A stretch of 64,000 bases of DNA. It comes from Butyricicoccus sp. Marseille-Q5471 (GTDB lineage Bacteria > Bacillota > Clostridia > Oscillospirales > Butyricicoccaceae). The notes under the pieces are model-generated. The model did no database searches. It had not been told where the DNA came from and was given only the letters and a program-made list of their open reading frames with translations. Within the stretch, counting starts at the first letter, position 1, and the number at the start of each line of letters is the position of its first letter. The position numbers were made by a program, and so were the translations under genes. Of this stretch, positions 8,220 through 15,372 are shown in pieces. Where the stretch lies: NCBI RefSeq assembly GCF_951230135.1, contig NZ_CATNVC010000005.1, positions 62,001 to 126,000 of the forward strand, written 5' to 3'.

Positions 8220-10607
8220 TTATGCTTCCGGATCATCCGGAAGTGTCGGTTCATCCGTTCCCGGCGGCGTCGGCTGACCGCCGGTATCCGGTTTGGTCGG
8301 CTTATCGTCGCCCGGCGTGGTTGTTCCGGCATTGCCGCCCGGCGTTGTGGTGCCTCCGCCTGCAGGCGGTGTTACGGCTTCACCCGTTTCGGGGTCGACA
8401 GTCGAGGAATCGTCCGGTTTTTCTTCCTTCGGCTTCTCTTCCTCGTCCTCATTCTCTACGTCCAGACCGTCCTTGCCCAGCAGATAGGTCGGATAGCCCT
8501 GATGCTTACACAGCTCAGTCGGCGCCTGTCCCTTCCAGAAGCGGCCGGTGGCAACGCGTCCCGCAGCGCGGCATGCGCCCGAGGGGGCAAGTCCGCTGTC
8601 CATGCAGTAGCTTGCGGTTTCAAAGTCCTCCGGATGCGAGTCGAACACCAGACCCGAATCGCCTTCGTGAATGCGGCGCATAATCTTCGTCCAAACGGTT
8701 GCCGCATCACGGCCGTACAGGCCGCTGAGCGTATAGTTCTGGTCAAAGCCCAGCCAAACCGCGGCAGCGTACTTCGGCGTCACGCCACAGAACCAGAGGT
8801 CGTAGTTGGCGCTAGTCGTACCGGTTTTACCGGCTGTCTGCACGCCCGGAATAGTCGCATTGGTGGCGGTACCGAACGAGGTAACGCCCTGCATGCACTC
8901 AAGCATATAATATGCTGTGCGCACATTTTTGAAGCCCAACTCGGTACCCGGCTGATTATCGAGAAGCACCTCTCCGTTGGAATCAAGCACCTTAGAGTAG
9001 CTGCGTGTACCGGCAAACACACCGTCGTTGATGAAAGTGGAGTAAGCACCGGCCATTTCACGCACGGTCACACCGTTGGTCATGCCGCCCAATGCAAGCG
9101 GACCATAATCGATATCGGTCTGCACCGTGCCGTCACCGTTGGTGCGGCTGGAAACAAGCGCATCATTGCCGGCCCGGAAGCCGAGGCGCTGGGTGAGATA
9201 TTCGTAGGACACCTGCGGGGTGAGCATATTGACCAGCTGCGCAGCAATTGTGTTAATCGAGCGCGCAATCGCGTTTTTGATCACAATCGGCTTGTTGGTC
9301 GTTTTGCCGGAGTCGTTTCGGGGCCAAGGATTGCCGTCAATCTCCATCAGCGCCTTGTCGTAAACCGACGAGGTGGGCACGATAATGCCCGTATCCATCG
9401 CGGGTCCGTAAGCCGACAGCGGCTTAATCGAAGAACCCGGCTGACGGCGTGCATCGGTTGCACGGCTGTAATCGAGCTTGCCGCTCTTTGCGCCGCGTCC
9501 GCCGACGATGCCGCGGATGTTACCCTGCGCATCGGTGACGACCATCGCGCTTTGCGGGCGCATACCGCCGCGCTCCATGTTTGGGAAATTCGCGTCGTTT
9601 GCGTACTCCTCGTCCATGATTTTTTGCACATCGGTATCGACAGTGGCGTAAATCTTCAGGCCGCCCGACAGCAGCAAACGCTTAGCAGCTTCCGAAGAAT
9701 AGCCCTTCTTGGTCTGCAGATCGCTCAGCACATCGTTGTACACCAAATCGGTAAAGTAGGAGTAGGGATCGTTGATCTCATCCTCGTACAAATCCTCAGA
9801 ACGGTAATTGAGTTCTTCCGCAACCGCCTGATCGTGCTCCTCCTGCGAGATCATCCCTTGCTTGAGCATCTGATCCAGAATGGTCTCCTGACGCTCCTTG
9901 ATGTTATCAGGATAGGTGTATGGATCATACTCGGAAGGATTGTTCGTGATGCCCGCGAGAATCGCGCATTCGGCGAGCGACAGGTCGGAAACCTGCTTGC
10001 CGAAGTAGGTTGCTGCGGCCGTTTTCACGCCGTAAGCGCGGCGGCCTAGGTAAATCGTATTCAGATAGCGGACGATAATTTCGTCCTTATCACCGATTGC
10101 ACGCTCCAACTCGAGCGCACGGAAAATCTCAGTGATTTTACGTTTGACCGAAAAATCATCTTCATCGGTCATGTTTTTAATGAGCTGCTGTGTGATGGTC
10201 GAGCCGCCGTAGGTTTTGCCGCCGGTCATCCAGCTGACGCTCGCGCCCAGTGTGCGCTTCCAGTCAACACCCTTGTGCTGATAAAATCGCTGATCCTCGA
10301 TTGCGACGACCGCGTTTTTCAGGTTATCGGGAATCTGGTCGCCATCGACCCATTCACGGTTTTTATCGCCCTGCAGGGTTTCATACAGCTTTTCTTCGCC
10401 GGTAGCTGGATCAATCGACCAGACGGTCGTGTTGAGATCGAGGAACATCGAGTCCAAATCGAGTTCAACCGACGGATTGACATAGGCGTGGACATAGTAC
10501 GCAAACGCAATGCCGCAGAAGCTGGCGCACAGCACGCCAATGAGCAGCAGCGTAAGCAGTACACGCGAAAATCCGCGTCCAATGCGTGTATTTCGTTTCC
10601 TTGCCAA
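8220..10607 (-). CDS. Class A penicillin-binding protein (PBP1A type)
   Basis: Bifunctional peptidoglycan glycosyltransferase/DD-transpeptidase, 795 residues. N-terminal membrane anchor (about 15-38); GT51 domain with catalytic E104 in AIEDQRFYQHKG and GGSTITQQL (134-142); transpeptidase motifs SSIK (392-395), SIN (450-452) and KTGT (594-597). From about residue 725 the protein ends in a low-complexity Glu/Lys then Thr/Pro/Gly tail, presumably extracellular and disordered. Start is TTG at 10607 with AAGGAGG 8 nt upstream. Transcribed from its own promoter. Confidence 0.95.
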   Translation of the reverse strand: MARKRNTRIGRGFSRVLLTLLLIGVLCASFCGIAFAYYVHAYVNPSVELDLDSMFLDLNTTVWSIDPATGEEKLYETLQGDKNREWVDGDQIPDNLKNAVVAIEDQRFYQHKGVDWKRTLGASVSWMTGGKTYGGSTITQQLIKNMTDEDDFSVKRKITEIFRALELERAIGDKDEIIVRYLNTIYLGRRAYGVKTAAATYFGKQVSDLSLAECAILAGITNNPSEYDPYTYPDNIKERQETILDQMLKQGMISQEEHDQAVAEELNYRSEDLYEDEINDPYSYFTDLVYNDVLSDLQTKKGYSSEAAKRLLLSGGLKIYATVDTDVQKIMDEEYANDANFPNMERGGMRPQSAMVVTDAQGNIRGIVGGRGAKSGKLDYSRATDARRQPGSSIKPLSAYGPAMDTGIIVPTSSVYDKALMEIDGNPWPRNDSGKTTNKPIVIKNAIARSINTIAAQLVNMLTPQVSYEYLTQRLGFRAGNDALVSSRTNGDGTVQTDIDYGPLALGGMTNGVTVREMAGAYSTFINDGVFAGTRSYSKVLDSNGEVLLDNQPGTELGFKNVRTAYYMLECMQGVTSFGTATNATIPGVQTAGKTGTTSANYDLWFCGVTPKYAAAVWLGFDQNYTLSGLYGRDAATVWTKIMRRIHEGDSGLVFDSHPEDFETASYCMDSGLAPSGACRAAGRVATGRFWKGQAPTELCKHQGYPTYLLGKDGLDVENEDEEEKPKEEKPDDSSTVDPETGEAVTPPAGGGTTTPGGNAGTTTPGDDKPTKPDTGGQPTPPGTDEPTLPDDPEA

Positions 10608-10701
10608 TGTGGATTCCTCCTTGCCTACAGCCCCAGCGGACGGCAGGCCTTTGCCTTATCAGACGCAACGTACATCCGATTTGTTCCCAGCATACAGCGA
10701 T

Positions 10702-10730
10702 ATTATAACACAGGGTGCGCCAAATTCCAA
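10702..10730 (-). promoter_or_regulatory. Promoter of the PBP gene
   Basis: On the minus strand TTGGAA (10730-10725), 17-nt spacer, TATAAT (10707-10702), preceded by TGT (extended -10). Confidence 0.75.
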
Positions 10731-10812
10731 ATATTTTTTCATCCGGGTCGTGAATATATCCATTTTAACTGGGAACACTTCGATAAAACGCAAATTTAAG
10801 GATGATTTAACC

Positions 10813-11148
10813 ATGATGCAAGGCTTTTACCTACTGACCATGCGGCGCATGCGCCGCCAAAAACGCATTGCCTGCGCAGCGCTCGTATTCGCTCTGGCCA
10901 GCGCGGCGTTTGCCGGAAAAACATTTTTCACCGCCGCACCCGCTATGGCGGCGACCGCTGGCTATGTTGCCACCACAGAAGACAACCGGCTGGTCATCTA
11001 TCCCGCCGGGGGAGCGGACGAACCGCTCCTGCGCACTGCAATCGACACGCGCACCCTGCCCCAGTCGGAACAGGACGCGCTGCGTCTGGGCGTGCCGCTC
11101 AGCGATGCGGAAGCGCTCGCCAAGCTGCTCGAAGACTACGGTTCATGA
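10813..11148 (+). CDS. Small exported protein resembling the BofC C-terminal domain
   Basis: 111 residues from ATG 10813 (alternatives at 10816 and 10840). A basic N-terminus and hydrophobic segment (about 20-45) form a signal peptide or anchor. The mature part reads GYVATTEDNRLVIYPAGG, then TRTLPQSEQDALRLGVPLSD and KLLEDYGS. This pattern (self-contained strand-rich stretch, then LPxxxQxxLxxGI and LLEDYxS) resembles the C-terminal domain of BofC, a regulator of sigma-K checkpoint proteolysis, and similar small clostridial proteins. Function here is not established. The AAGGA site is 10 nt from ATG. Confidence 0.6.
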   Translation: MMQGFYLLTMRRMRRQKRIACAALVFALASAAFAGKTFFTAAPAMAATAGYVATTEDNRLVIYPAGGADEPLLRTAIDTRTLPQSEQDALRLGVPLSDAEALAKLLEDYGS

Positions 11149-11176
11149 CGAGGAGGGAGACCAAACGGTCCCCCTC
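11147..11176. terminator. Imperfect hairpin between two converging genes
   Basis: GACGAGGAGGGAGACC pairs imperfectly with GGTCCCCCTCGTTGTC around an AAAC loop, placed between the converging stops at 11148 and 11183. No clear T-run, so only a possible terminator. Confidence 0.35.
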
Positions 11177-11182
11177 GTTGTC

Positions 11183-12928
11183 TTATGAGGCAATTTGCCC
11201 TGTGAGTGCGTTCATCCATGCATCCACATCGACAATCACACTGCCCTCAGCCGGGGCTTTGCGCGGCGGCTGTGCAGCGGATTTGACGCTGGTGTAAAGC
11301 TCGACCTCGGTCAGGCTCTCGTTTTTGCTGTGGATGCTCAGGCGGGCGGATGCATCGGCCGCGTTGCCCTTGAAGGACAAGGTAATCAGCGTATCCGTGT
11401 CATATGCGGTTGCGCGCCATTCAAACGCGCCCTCCGCCGCACCGGTTTTGACGTTAAACGTCATCGTTCCCTTCGCGTAGCCCGTGCCTGTAAACCACTC
11501 GTCCGACTGCGGTTCGTTCGTTTCATCGAGCGTGAAGGTATAGCGATCTCCGCTGCGAACGAGTGCACCATCGCCGATCACCGCTTCAAGCGCGGATGCT
11601 GTGTTCTGCACGTTGCTCCACAGAGCGGCACCGCTCATTTGCCCACTCTGCATCTCTTCGCTTGCAAGCAGCATCGCGCCAACGGTCGGCTCGCTTGTCA
11701 GCGTGCCGTACTGCTCGAACAGCTCCATGTAATCCATCGTATCCGCATCGATCACATCGGCCGTTTTGAGCCATGCGTTCGCCGCAATCGTCGGCACCGA
11801 ACCCGGCTCCAGCTCATTCATGATGCGGAAGATTTCCGGACAGCGGAAGTACAGCACATTGCTATCCAAATCAATAATTGCTTCAAAGCTTACGTTTTGC
11901 AGTTCGTTTTTGACCTTTTCGAGCTTTGGAACGATTTTCTCGTCATACAGCCACGACTGTTCGCCGAATAGCAGCTGAATCAGCGCATAGATATCGGCCT
12001 CCACCTTCATTTCACAGCCGCCCTCATTGCTGACCATCTCGACCGAACCGCTCATTGGATAAACCGTGTTGCCGTCAATCGAGTTAAACGCGGTGTAGGT
12101 GACCTTTGCGCCGAGCGCTGTGCGCATCGCCTGCGCCGGATCGGCCTTGGGCTGCGCGGCAAGCCACTGGTTAAACGCAGTGAACCGGGCATCTACCGAG
12201 GCAAGCAGGGCGGCGCGGTCGTACAGCACGGCGGTCTGCCGCTCTTCATCCCACTGCACCGTCAGGTTGAACGCTTCGGCAAAGAAGCGCGCCGGCACAT
12301 AGGTGCGTCCGTTTTTCTCATAGGGCGCAACGTCCATCTTCTGCGTCTGCTGACTGCCCTTTTCGTCTGTGACCGAGAGTTCGCTGCTGCCAAGTCGAAA
12401 CGAGATGGTGCGGCCGTTTGCCGCCGCATTTACCGTTCCATCCGCATAACCGACCGTTCCTCCCAGCTCTTCCAGCAGCGCGCGCAGCGGCACCATCGTG
12501 CGGTCGGCGTGCTGCTCGGGCTGTGCATCCGGGAACGTCACGGTTTTGCCATTGAGCTGCACAGAAAGCGGCGGCACGAATGCAAAAGAATCCACGACCA
12601 CCAATTGCAGCGCGGCATCCCGGAGAAAATCCTCCCGGGTGGAAAAATATTCGTCTACCATGCCCCAGTCCCAACCCTGATAGGCCGATTCAAAGGCCAA
12701 ATCCGGGTTTTGTCGCAGCTGTCCGAAGCGAATGTCGTACCGCTCGCAAATCCAGTCATAGGAAACATCACGATAAAACCAGCTGTCCATAAAATCCTGC
12801 GCCGAATCGCAGCCGAACTGCTCGTAGAGCGGCGGCGTGGTATCCGCGGCGAGGGCGGCGGGCAGTTGGCTGCACAGCAGCACCGCTGTGAGACATAGGG
12901 ACATGGTGCGTTTTAAAAACTTTTTCAT
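11183..12928 (-). CDS. Secreted stalk-domain (copper amine oxidase N-terminal-like) protein
   Basis: 581 residues with a clear signal peptide (about 1-28, ending AALA-A). Residues about 118-235 match the copper amine oxidase N-terminal/stalk domain common in clostridial surface proteins: VQLNGKTVTFPDAQP, TMVPLRALLEELGG, and YVPARFFAEAF. The remaining C-terminal 350 residues are beta-rich and unassigned; no catalytic motif of amine oxidases is present, so it is not an oxidase. Start ATG at 12928 after AAGGAGGG. Single gene. Confidence 0.85.
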   Translation of the reverse strand: MKKFLKRTMSLCLTAVLLCSQLPAALAADTTPPLYEQFGCDSAQDFMDSWFYRDVSYDWICERYDIRFGQLRQNPDLAFESAYQGWDWGMVDEYFSTREDFLRDAALQLVVVDSFAFVPPLSVQLNGKTVTFPDAQPEQHADRTMVPLRALLEELGGTVGYADGTVNAAANGRTISFRLGSSELSVTDEKGSQQTQKMDVAPYEKNGRTYVPARFFAEAFNLTVQWDEERQTAVLYDRAALLASVDARFTAFNQWLAAQPKADPAQAMRTALGAKVTYTAFNSIDGNTVYPMSGSVEMVSNEGGCEMKVEADIYALIQLLFGEQSWLYDEKIVPKLEKVKNELQNVSFEAIIDLDSNVLYFRCPEIFRIMNELEPGSVPTIAANAWLKTADVIDADTMDYMELFEQYGTLTSEPTVGAMLLASEEMQSGQMSGAALWSNVQNTASALEAVIGDGALVRSGDRYTFTLDETNEPQSDEWFTGTGYAKGTMTFNVKTGAAEGAFEWRATAYDTDTLITLSFKGNAADASARLSIHSKNESLTEVELYTSVKSAAQPPRKAPAEGSVIVDVDAWMNALTGQIAS

Positions 12929-12994
12929 CAGAATCCCTCCTTTTATTATTATTCTTATTATACAATACAGGCGGATTCTTGTCCATTATTTTCC

Positions 12995-13023
12995 TTGCAA
13001 TGTGCTTTAACGCATGATATGAT
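12995..13023 (+). promoter_or_regulatory. Promoter of the EamA transporter gene
   Basis: TTGCAA (12995-13000), 17-nt spacer ending TGA, TATGAT (13018-13023). Confidence 0.65.
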
Positions 13024-13069
13024 AGTGAAACATGTCCCATTGGGGGATTGCTGAGAAAGAGAAATTGAA

Positions 13070-13972
13070 ATGGAAAAACAAACCGCTGTCCGCGCAAAAA
13101 TAGCCTTATTCTTCACCGCCCTAATTTGGGGCAGCACGTTCTTCGTTATGAAGCTGGTAGCAGGGGTGTTCCCTACACCGTTTTTGATGGCAATTCGCTT
13201 TACCTCTGGCACGGTCGCGTTGGCGCTGCTGTTTTTTCCGCGCCTGCCCCGCATGCGGGAGAAACGCTACCTGATTGCTTCGCTCGCGACCGGCGCGACG
13301 CAGGCGCTCGGCTACCTGCTGCAAACATACGGTCTGGCGCTTGACACCTCACCCGGCAAATCCGCCTTTCTGACCGCCGCTTACTGCGTACTGGTTCCCT
13401 TTTTAAGCTGGATTCTGCTGCGCCGCCGCCCGTCCGGCTGGCAGTTTTTCGCGGCGATTATCTGTGTCACCGGTATCGGCCTGCTCTCGCTGACTGAGGA
13501 GCTGACCATTTCCCCCGGCGATTTCCTGACGCTGCTCGGCAGCATTATCTTCGCGCTCAACATTCTGGCCATCGGCCGCGCGGGCGAGCAGGGGTGCGAC
13601 CCCATCCTGCTGACCATCGGCCAGCTCGGCGTAGCAAGCGTTATCTCCTGGGGCATCACGCTGCTGACCGGCGCGTTTCCCACAAATTCACCCTCGCCGC
13701 TGTCGTGGTGGTGCCTCATCGGACTCGGTCTGGTTGCCTCCGCGCTCTGCATGGTCATGCAGTCTTACGGACAGCAGCACGTCGAAGCCTCGCAGGCCTC
13801 CATCCTGCTCTCGCTCGAATCCGTGTTCGGCGTGGTGTTCTCCGTTTTGTTTTATGGAGAAAGCGTTACGATTCGTCTGCTCCTTGGCTTTGTGTTCATT
13901 TTCGCCGCCATCATCATCAGCGAAACCAAGCTGGAATGGCTGCGCCGCAAGCCACTACAAAAGCAGGAATAA
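13070..13972 (+). CDS. DMT family (EamA) transporter
   Basis: 300-residue inner-membrane protein with ten predicted hydrophobic segments in two EamA halves: the first opens with FFTALIWGSTFFVMKL, the second with FLTLLGSIIFALNILAIGR and ends with the typical ESVFGVVFSVLFYGESV and IISE motif. EamA proteins export amino acids or other small metabolites; the substrate cannot be read from the sequence. The upstream ribosome binding site is weak (AGAAAGAGAAA). Followed at once by a hairpin and pdaA. Confidence 0.92.
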   Translation: MEKQTAVRAKIALFFTALIWGSTFFVMKLVAGVFPTPFLMAIRFTSGTVALALLFFPRLPRMREKRYLIASLATGATQALGYLLQTYGLALDTSPGKSAFLTAAYCVLVPFLSWILLRRRPSGWQFFAAIICVTGIGLLSLTEELTISPGDFLTLLGSIIFALNILAIGRAGEQGCDPILLTIGQLGVASVISWGITLLTGAFPTNSPSPLSWWCLIGLGLVASALCMVMQSYGQQHVEASQASILLSLESVFGVVFSVLFYGESVTIRLLLGFVFIFAAIIISETKLEWLRRKPLQKQE

Positions 13973-13976
13973 GCAT

Positions 13977-14010
13977 CGCCCCCTCGGCATACTGTTTGAC
14001 CGAGGGGGCG
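13977..14010 (+). terminator. Hairpin after EamA gene whose 3' arm carries the pdaA ribosome binding site
   Basis: CGCCCCCTCGG (13977-13987) pairs perfectly with CCGAGGGGGCG (14000-14010); TATTTTA follows. The pdaA Shine-Dalgarno GAGGGGG (14002-14008) is inside the 3' arm, so folding would both weaken transcription and hide the site. Confidence 0.7.
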
Positions 14011-14017
14011 TATTTTA

Positions 14018-14854
14018 ATGTTTATTACCATTACCCGCGATACCATCTACCGCGCCGCAGCCGTGGTCGCGGTCTGCCTTGTGCTGGCTGTGCTGTTCGT
14101 CCGCTTGCCGAATGACGACAGCGCCGCGCAGACCGCCGCCGCAACGGAAGACGAAGCGGTGCAGACCTCGATCAGCGACTGGGGCCTATCGTTCCAGACG
14201 GAAGGCCAGCCCCCTGTGGGCAATGTATCGGCCGATACGCTGAAGCAGTGGAACGCGTATTACGTCGGCGACACATCAAAACCCACCATCTATATTACCT
14301 TTGACGCGGGTTTTGAAAACGGCAATACCCCGGCGATTCTGGACGCGCTGAAAAAACACAACGCGCCCGCGTGCTTCTTCCTGGTTGGCAACTATATCGA
14401 CACTGCGCCCGATTTGGTCAAGCGCATGGTCGATGAGGGACACATTGTGGGCAATCACACCATGCACCATCCCGATATGTCCAAAATTGCCGATCAAGCT
14501 GCGTTTGAGCAGGAAATCAACGGCCTTGCCGACAAGTTCACGGTGCTGACCGGACAGGAAATGCAGAAATTCTACCGTCCGCCGCAGGGCAAATTCTCGG
14601 AGGAAAACCTCAAGCAGGCGCAAGCGCTCGGCTATACGACTGTGTTCTGGTCGCTTGCATATGTCGACTGGTACACGGATAACCAGCCGACCGACGAGCA
14701 GGCCTATTCCAAACTGCTGCCGCGCATCCACAACGGTGCGATTGTGTTGCTACACTCGACGAGCGAGACCAACGCCCGCATTCTCGACCAGCTTCTCACC
14801 AAATGGGAGGACGCGGGTTATACCTTCGGCAGATTGACCGATCTGCCCAAATAA
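14018..14854 (+). CDS. pdaA: Polysaccharide deacetylase, PdaA-like muramic delta-lactam enzyme
   Basis: 278 residues: membrane anchor (about 11-30), then the NodB domain. Motifs: TFDAG (metal/catalytic Asp), GNHTMHHPD (HxxxH metal ligands), RPPQGKFS, and LLHS near the C-terminus. The preceding GLSFQTEGQPPVGN and YYVGDTS segments match PdaA, which removes the acetyl group from MurNAc during spore-cortex muramic delta-lactam formation. This supports a spore-forming host. Start ATG 14018; its ribosome binding site lies in the preceding hairpin. Confidence 0.88.
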   Translation: MFITITRDTIYRAAAVVAVCLVLAVLFVRLPNDDSAAQTAAATEDEAVQTSISDWGLSFQTEGQPPVGNVSADTLKQWNAYYVGDTSKPTIYITFDAGFENGNTPAILDALKKHNAPACFFLVGNYIDTAPDLVKRMVDEGHIVGNHTMHHPDMSKIADQAAFEQEINGLADKFTVLTGQEMQKFYRPPQGKFSEENLKQAQALGYTTVFWSLAYVDWYTDNQPTDEQAYSKLLPRIHNGAIVLLHSTSETNARILDQLLTKWEDAGYTFGRLTDLPK

Positions 14855-14855
14855 G

Positions 14856-15017
14856 TCACTCGACCGCCCGCTCCTCGGCGGCCGACTGTGCACCCTTGAG
14901 CAGGGCGAGGATGAAACTCGGCGCAGTTTCATCCCCGCCCTGCTCTATTTTTTCGATTGCGGCGCTCACGTGAGCGAACAGAGTCAAATAGGCTTCTTTG
15001 TAATGCAGTTCTTCCAT
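14856..15017 (-). CDS. Small hypothetical protein divergent from an XRE regulator
   Basis: 53 residues, ATG at 15017 with an ideal GGAGGTGA 6 nt upstream, stop at 14856-14858, two bases from the pdaA stop. The product is acidic and helical (MEELHYKEAYLTLF, then SFILALLKGAQSAAEE). No family recognised. The strong ribosome binding site and the operator-bearing divergent promoter argue that it is real although it is short. A second gene pair with the same layout lies at 21.0-21.6 kb. Confidence 0.7.
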   Translation of the reverse strand: MEELHYKEAYLTLFAHVSAAIEKIEQGGDETAPSFILALLKGAQSAAEERAVE

Positions 15018-15036
15018 ATTAAATCACCTCCGTTTT

Positions 15037-15065
15037 ATTTTATAGGTAATACCTATAAAAGTCAA
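15037..15065 (-). promoter_or_regulatory. Promoter of the 53-residue gene, overlapped by an operator
   Basis: Minus-strand TTGACT (15065-15060), 17-nt spacer, TAAAAT (15042-15037). The spacer is filled by the palindrome at 15041-15057. The predicted start of transcription falls at the edge of the Shine-Dalgarno, so the leader would be very short. Confidence 0.55.
15041..15057. promoter_or_regulatory. Operator palindrome 1 of the XRE module
   Basis: Perfect 17-bp inverted repeat TATAGGT-AAT-ACCTATA. Sister site at 15066-15082; centres are 25 bp apart. Likely bound by the XRE protein encoded at 15109. Confidence 0.75.
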
Positions 15066-15082
15066 TATAGGCATTGCCTATA
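15066..15082. promoter_or_regulatory. Operator palindrome 2 of the XRE module
   Basis: Perfect 17-bp inverted repeat TATAGGC-ATT-GCCTATA, differing from site 1 by one symmetrical base pair. Confidence 0.75.
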
Positions 15083-15108
15083 AGGCATACTATTTTCAGG
15101 TGATGAAA

Positions 15109-15327
15109 ATGAAATTAGAACGACTGCGTGCTATGCGCGAAGATAGAGATTTAAAACAGCAGAAGCTTGCTCAATATCTTCATATTTCACAGGCCACATA
15201 TTCTGAATATGAAAGCGGCAAGATTAACATCCCTTTCGAAGCTTTGTGGAAAATCGCCGACTTTTACAACACCAGCGTCGACTATCTGCTCGGCAGAACA
15301 GATAACCCCGCCCCACCGCAGCAATAA
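15109..15327 (+). CDS. XRE family transcriptional regulator
   Basis: 72 residues from ATG 15109, chosen because AGGTGA lies 5 nt upstream; GTG 15100 and ATG 15103 in the same frame lack a site. It is a bare Cro/CI-type helix-turn-helix: LRAMREDRDLKQQKLAQYL, HISQATYSEYESGK, then WKIADFYNTSVDYLLGRTD. Divergent from the 53-residue gene with two palindromic operators between, so autoregulation is likely. Could be a remnant of an integrated element, but no integrase or phage genes are nearby. Confidence 0.9.
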   Translation: MKLERLRAMREDRDLKQQKLAQYLHISQATYSEYESGKINIPFEALWKIADFYNTSVDYLLGRTDNPAPPQQ

Positions 15328-15332
15328 AGCAA

Positions 15333-15364
15333 AGCGCCCCGCGTCCATCCGGACGCGGGGCGCT
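15333..15364. terminator. Bidirectional terminator between XRE gene and surface phosphoesterase gene
   Basis: Perfect 14-bp stem (15333-15346/15351-15364, AGCGCCCCGCGTCC with its complement), loop ATCC, T-rich on both sides. Confidence 0.85.
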
Positions 15365-15372
15365 GTTTGATG

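Noticed and set aside
8202-10049. A 615-codon plus-strand frame opposite the PBP gene.
   Set aside because: Antisense shadow; the minus-strand PBP has all catalytic motifs, and the plus-strand product is low-complexity Arg/Val-rich.
14856-15327. Toxin-antitoxin interpretation of the small-gene/XRE pairs (also 21038-21615).
   Set aside because: The genes are divergent rather than co-directional, and the small proteins show no RelE, HigB, Fic or membrane-toxin features. A simple repressor switch fits better.
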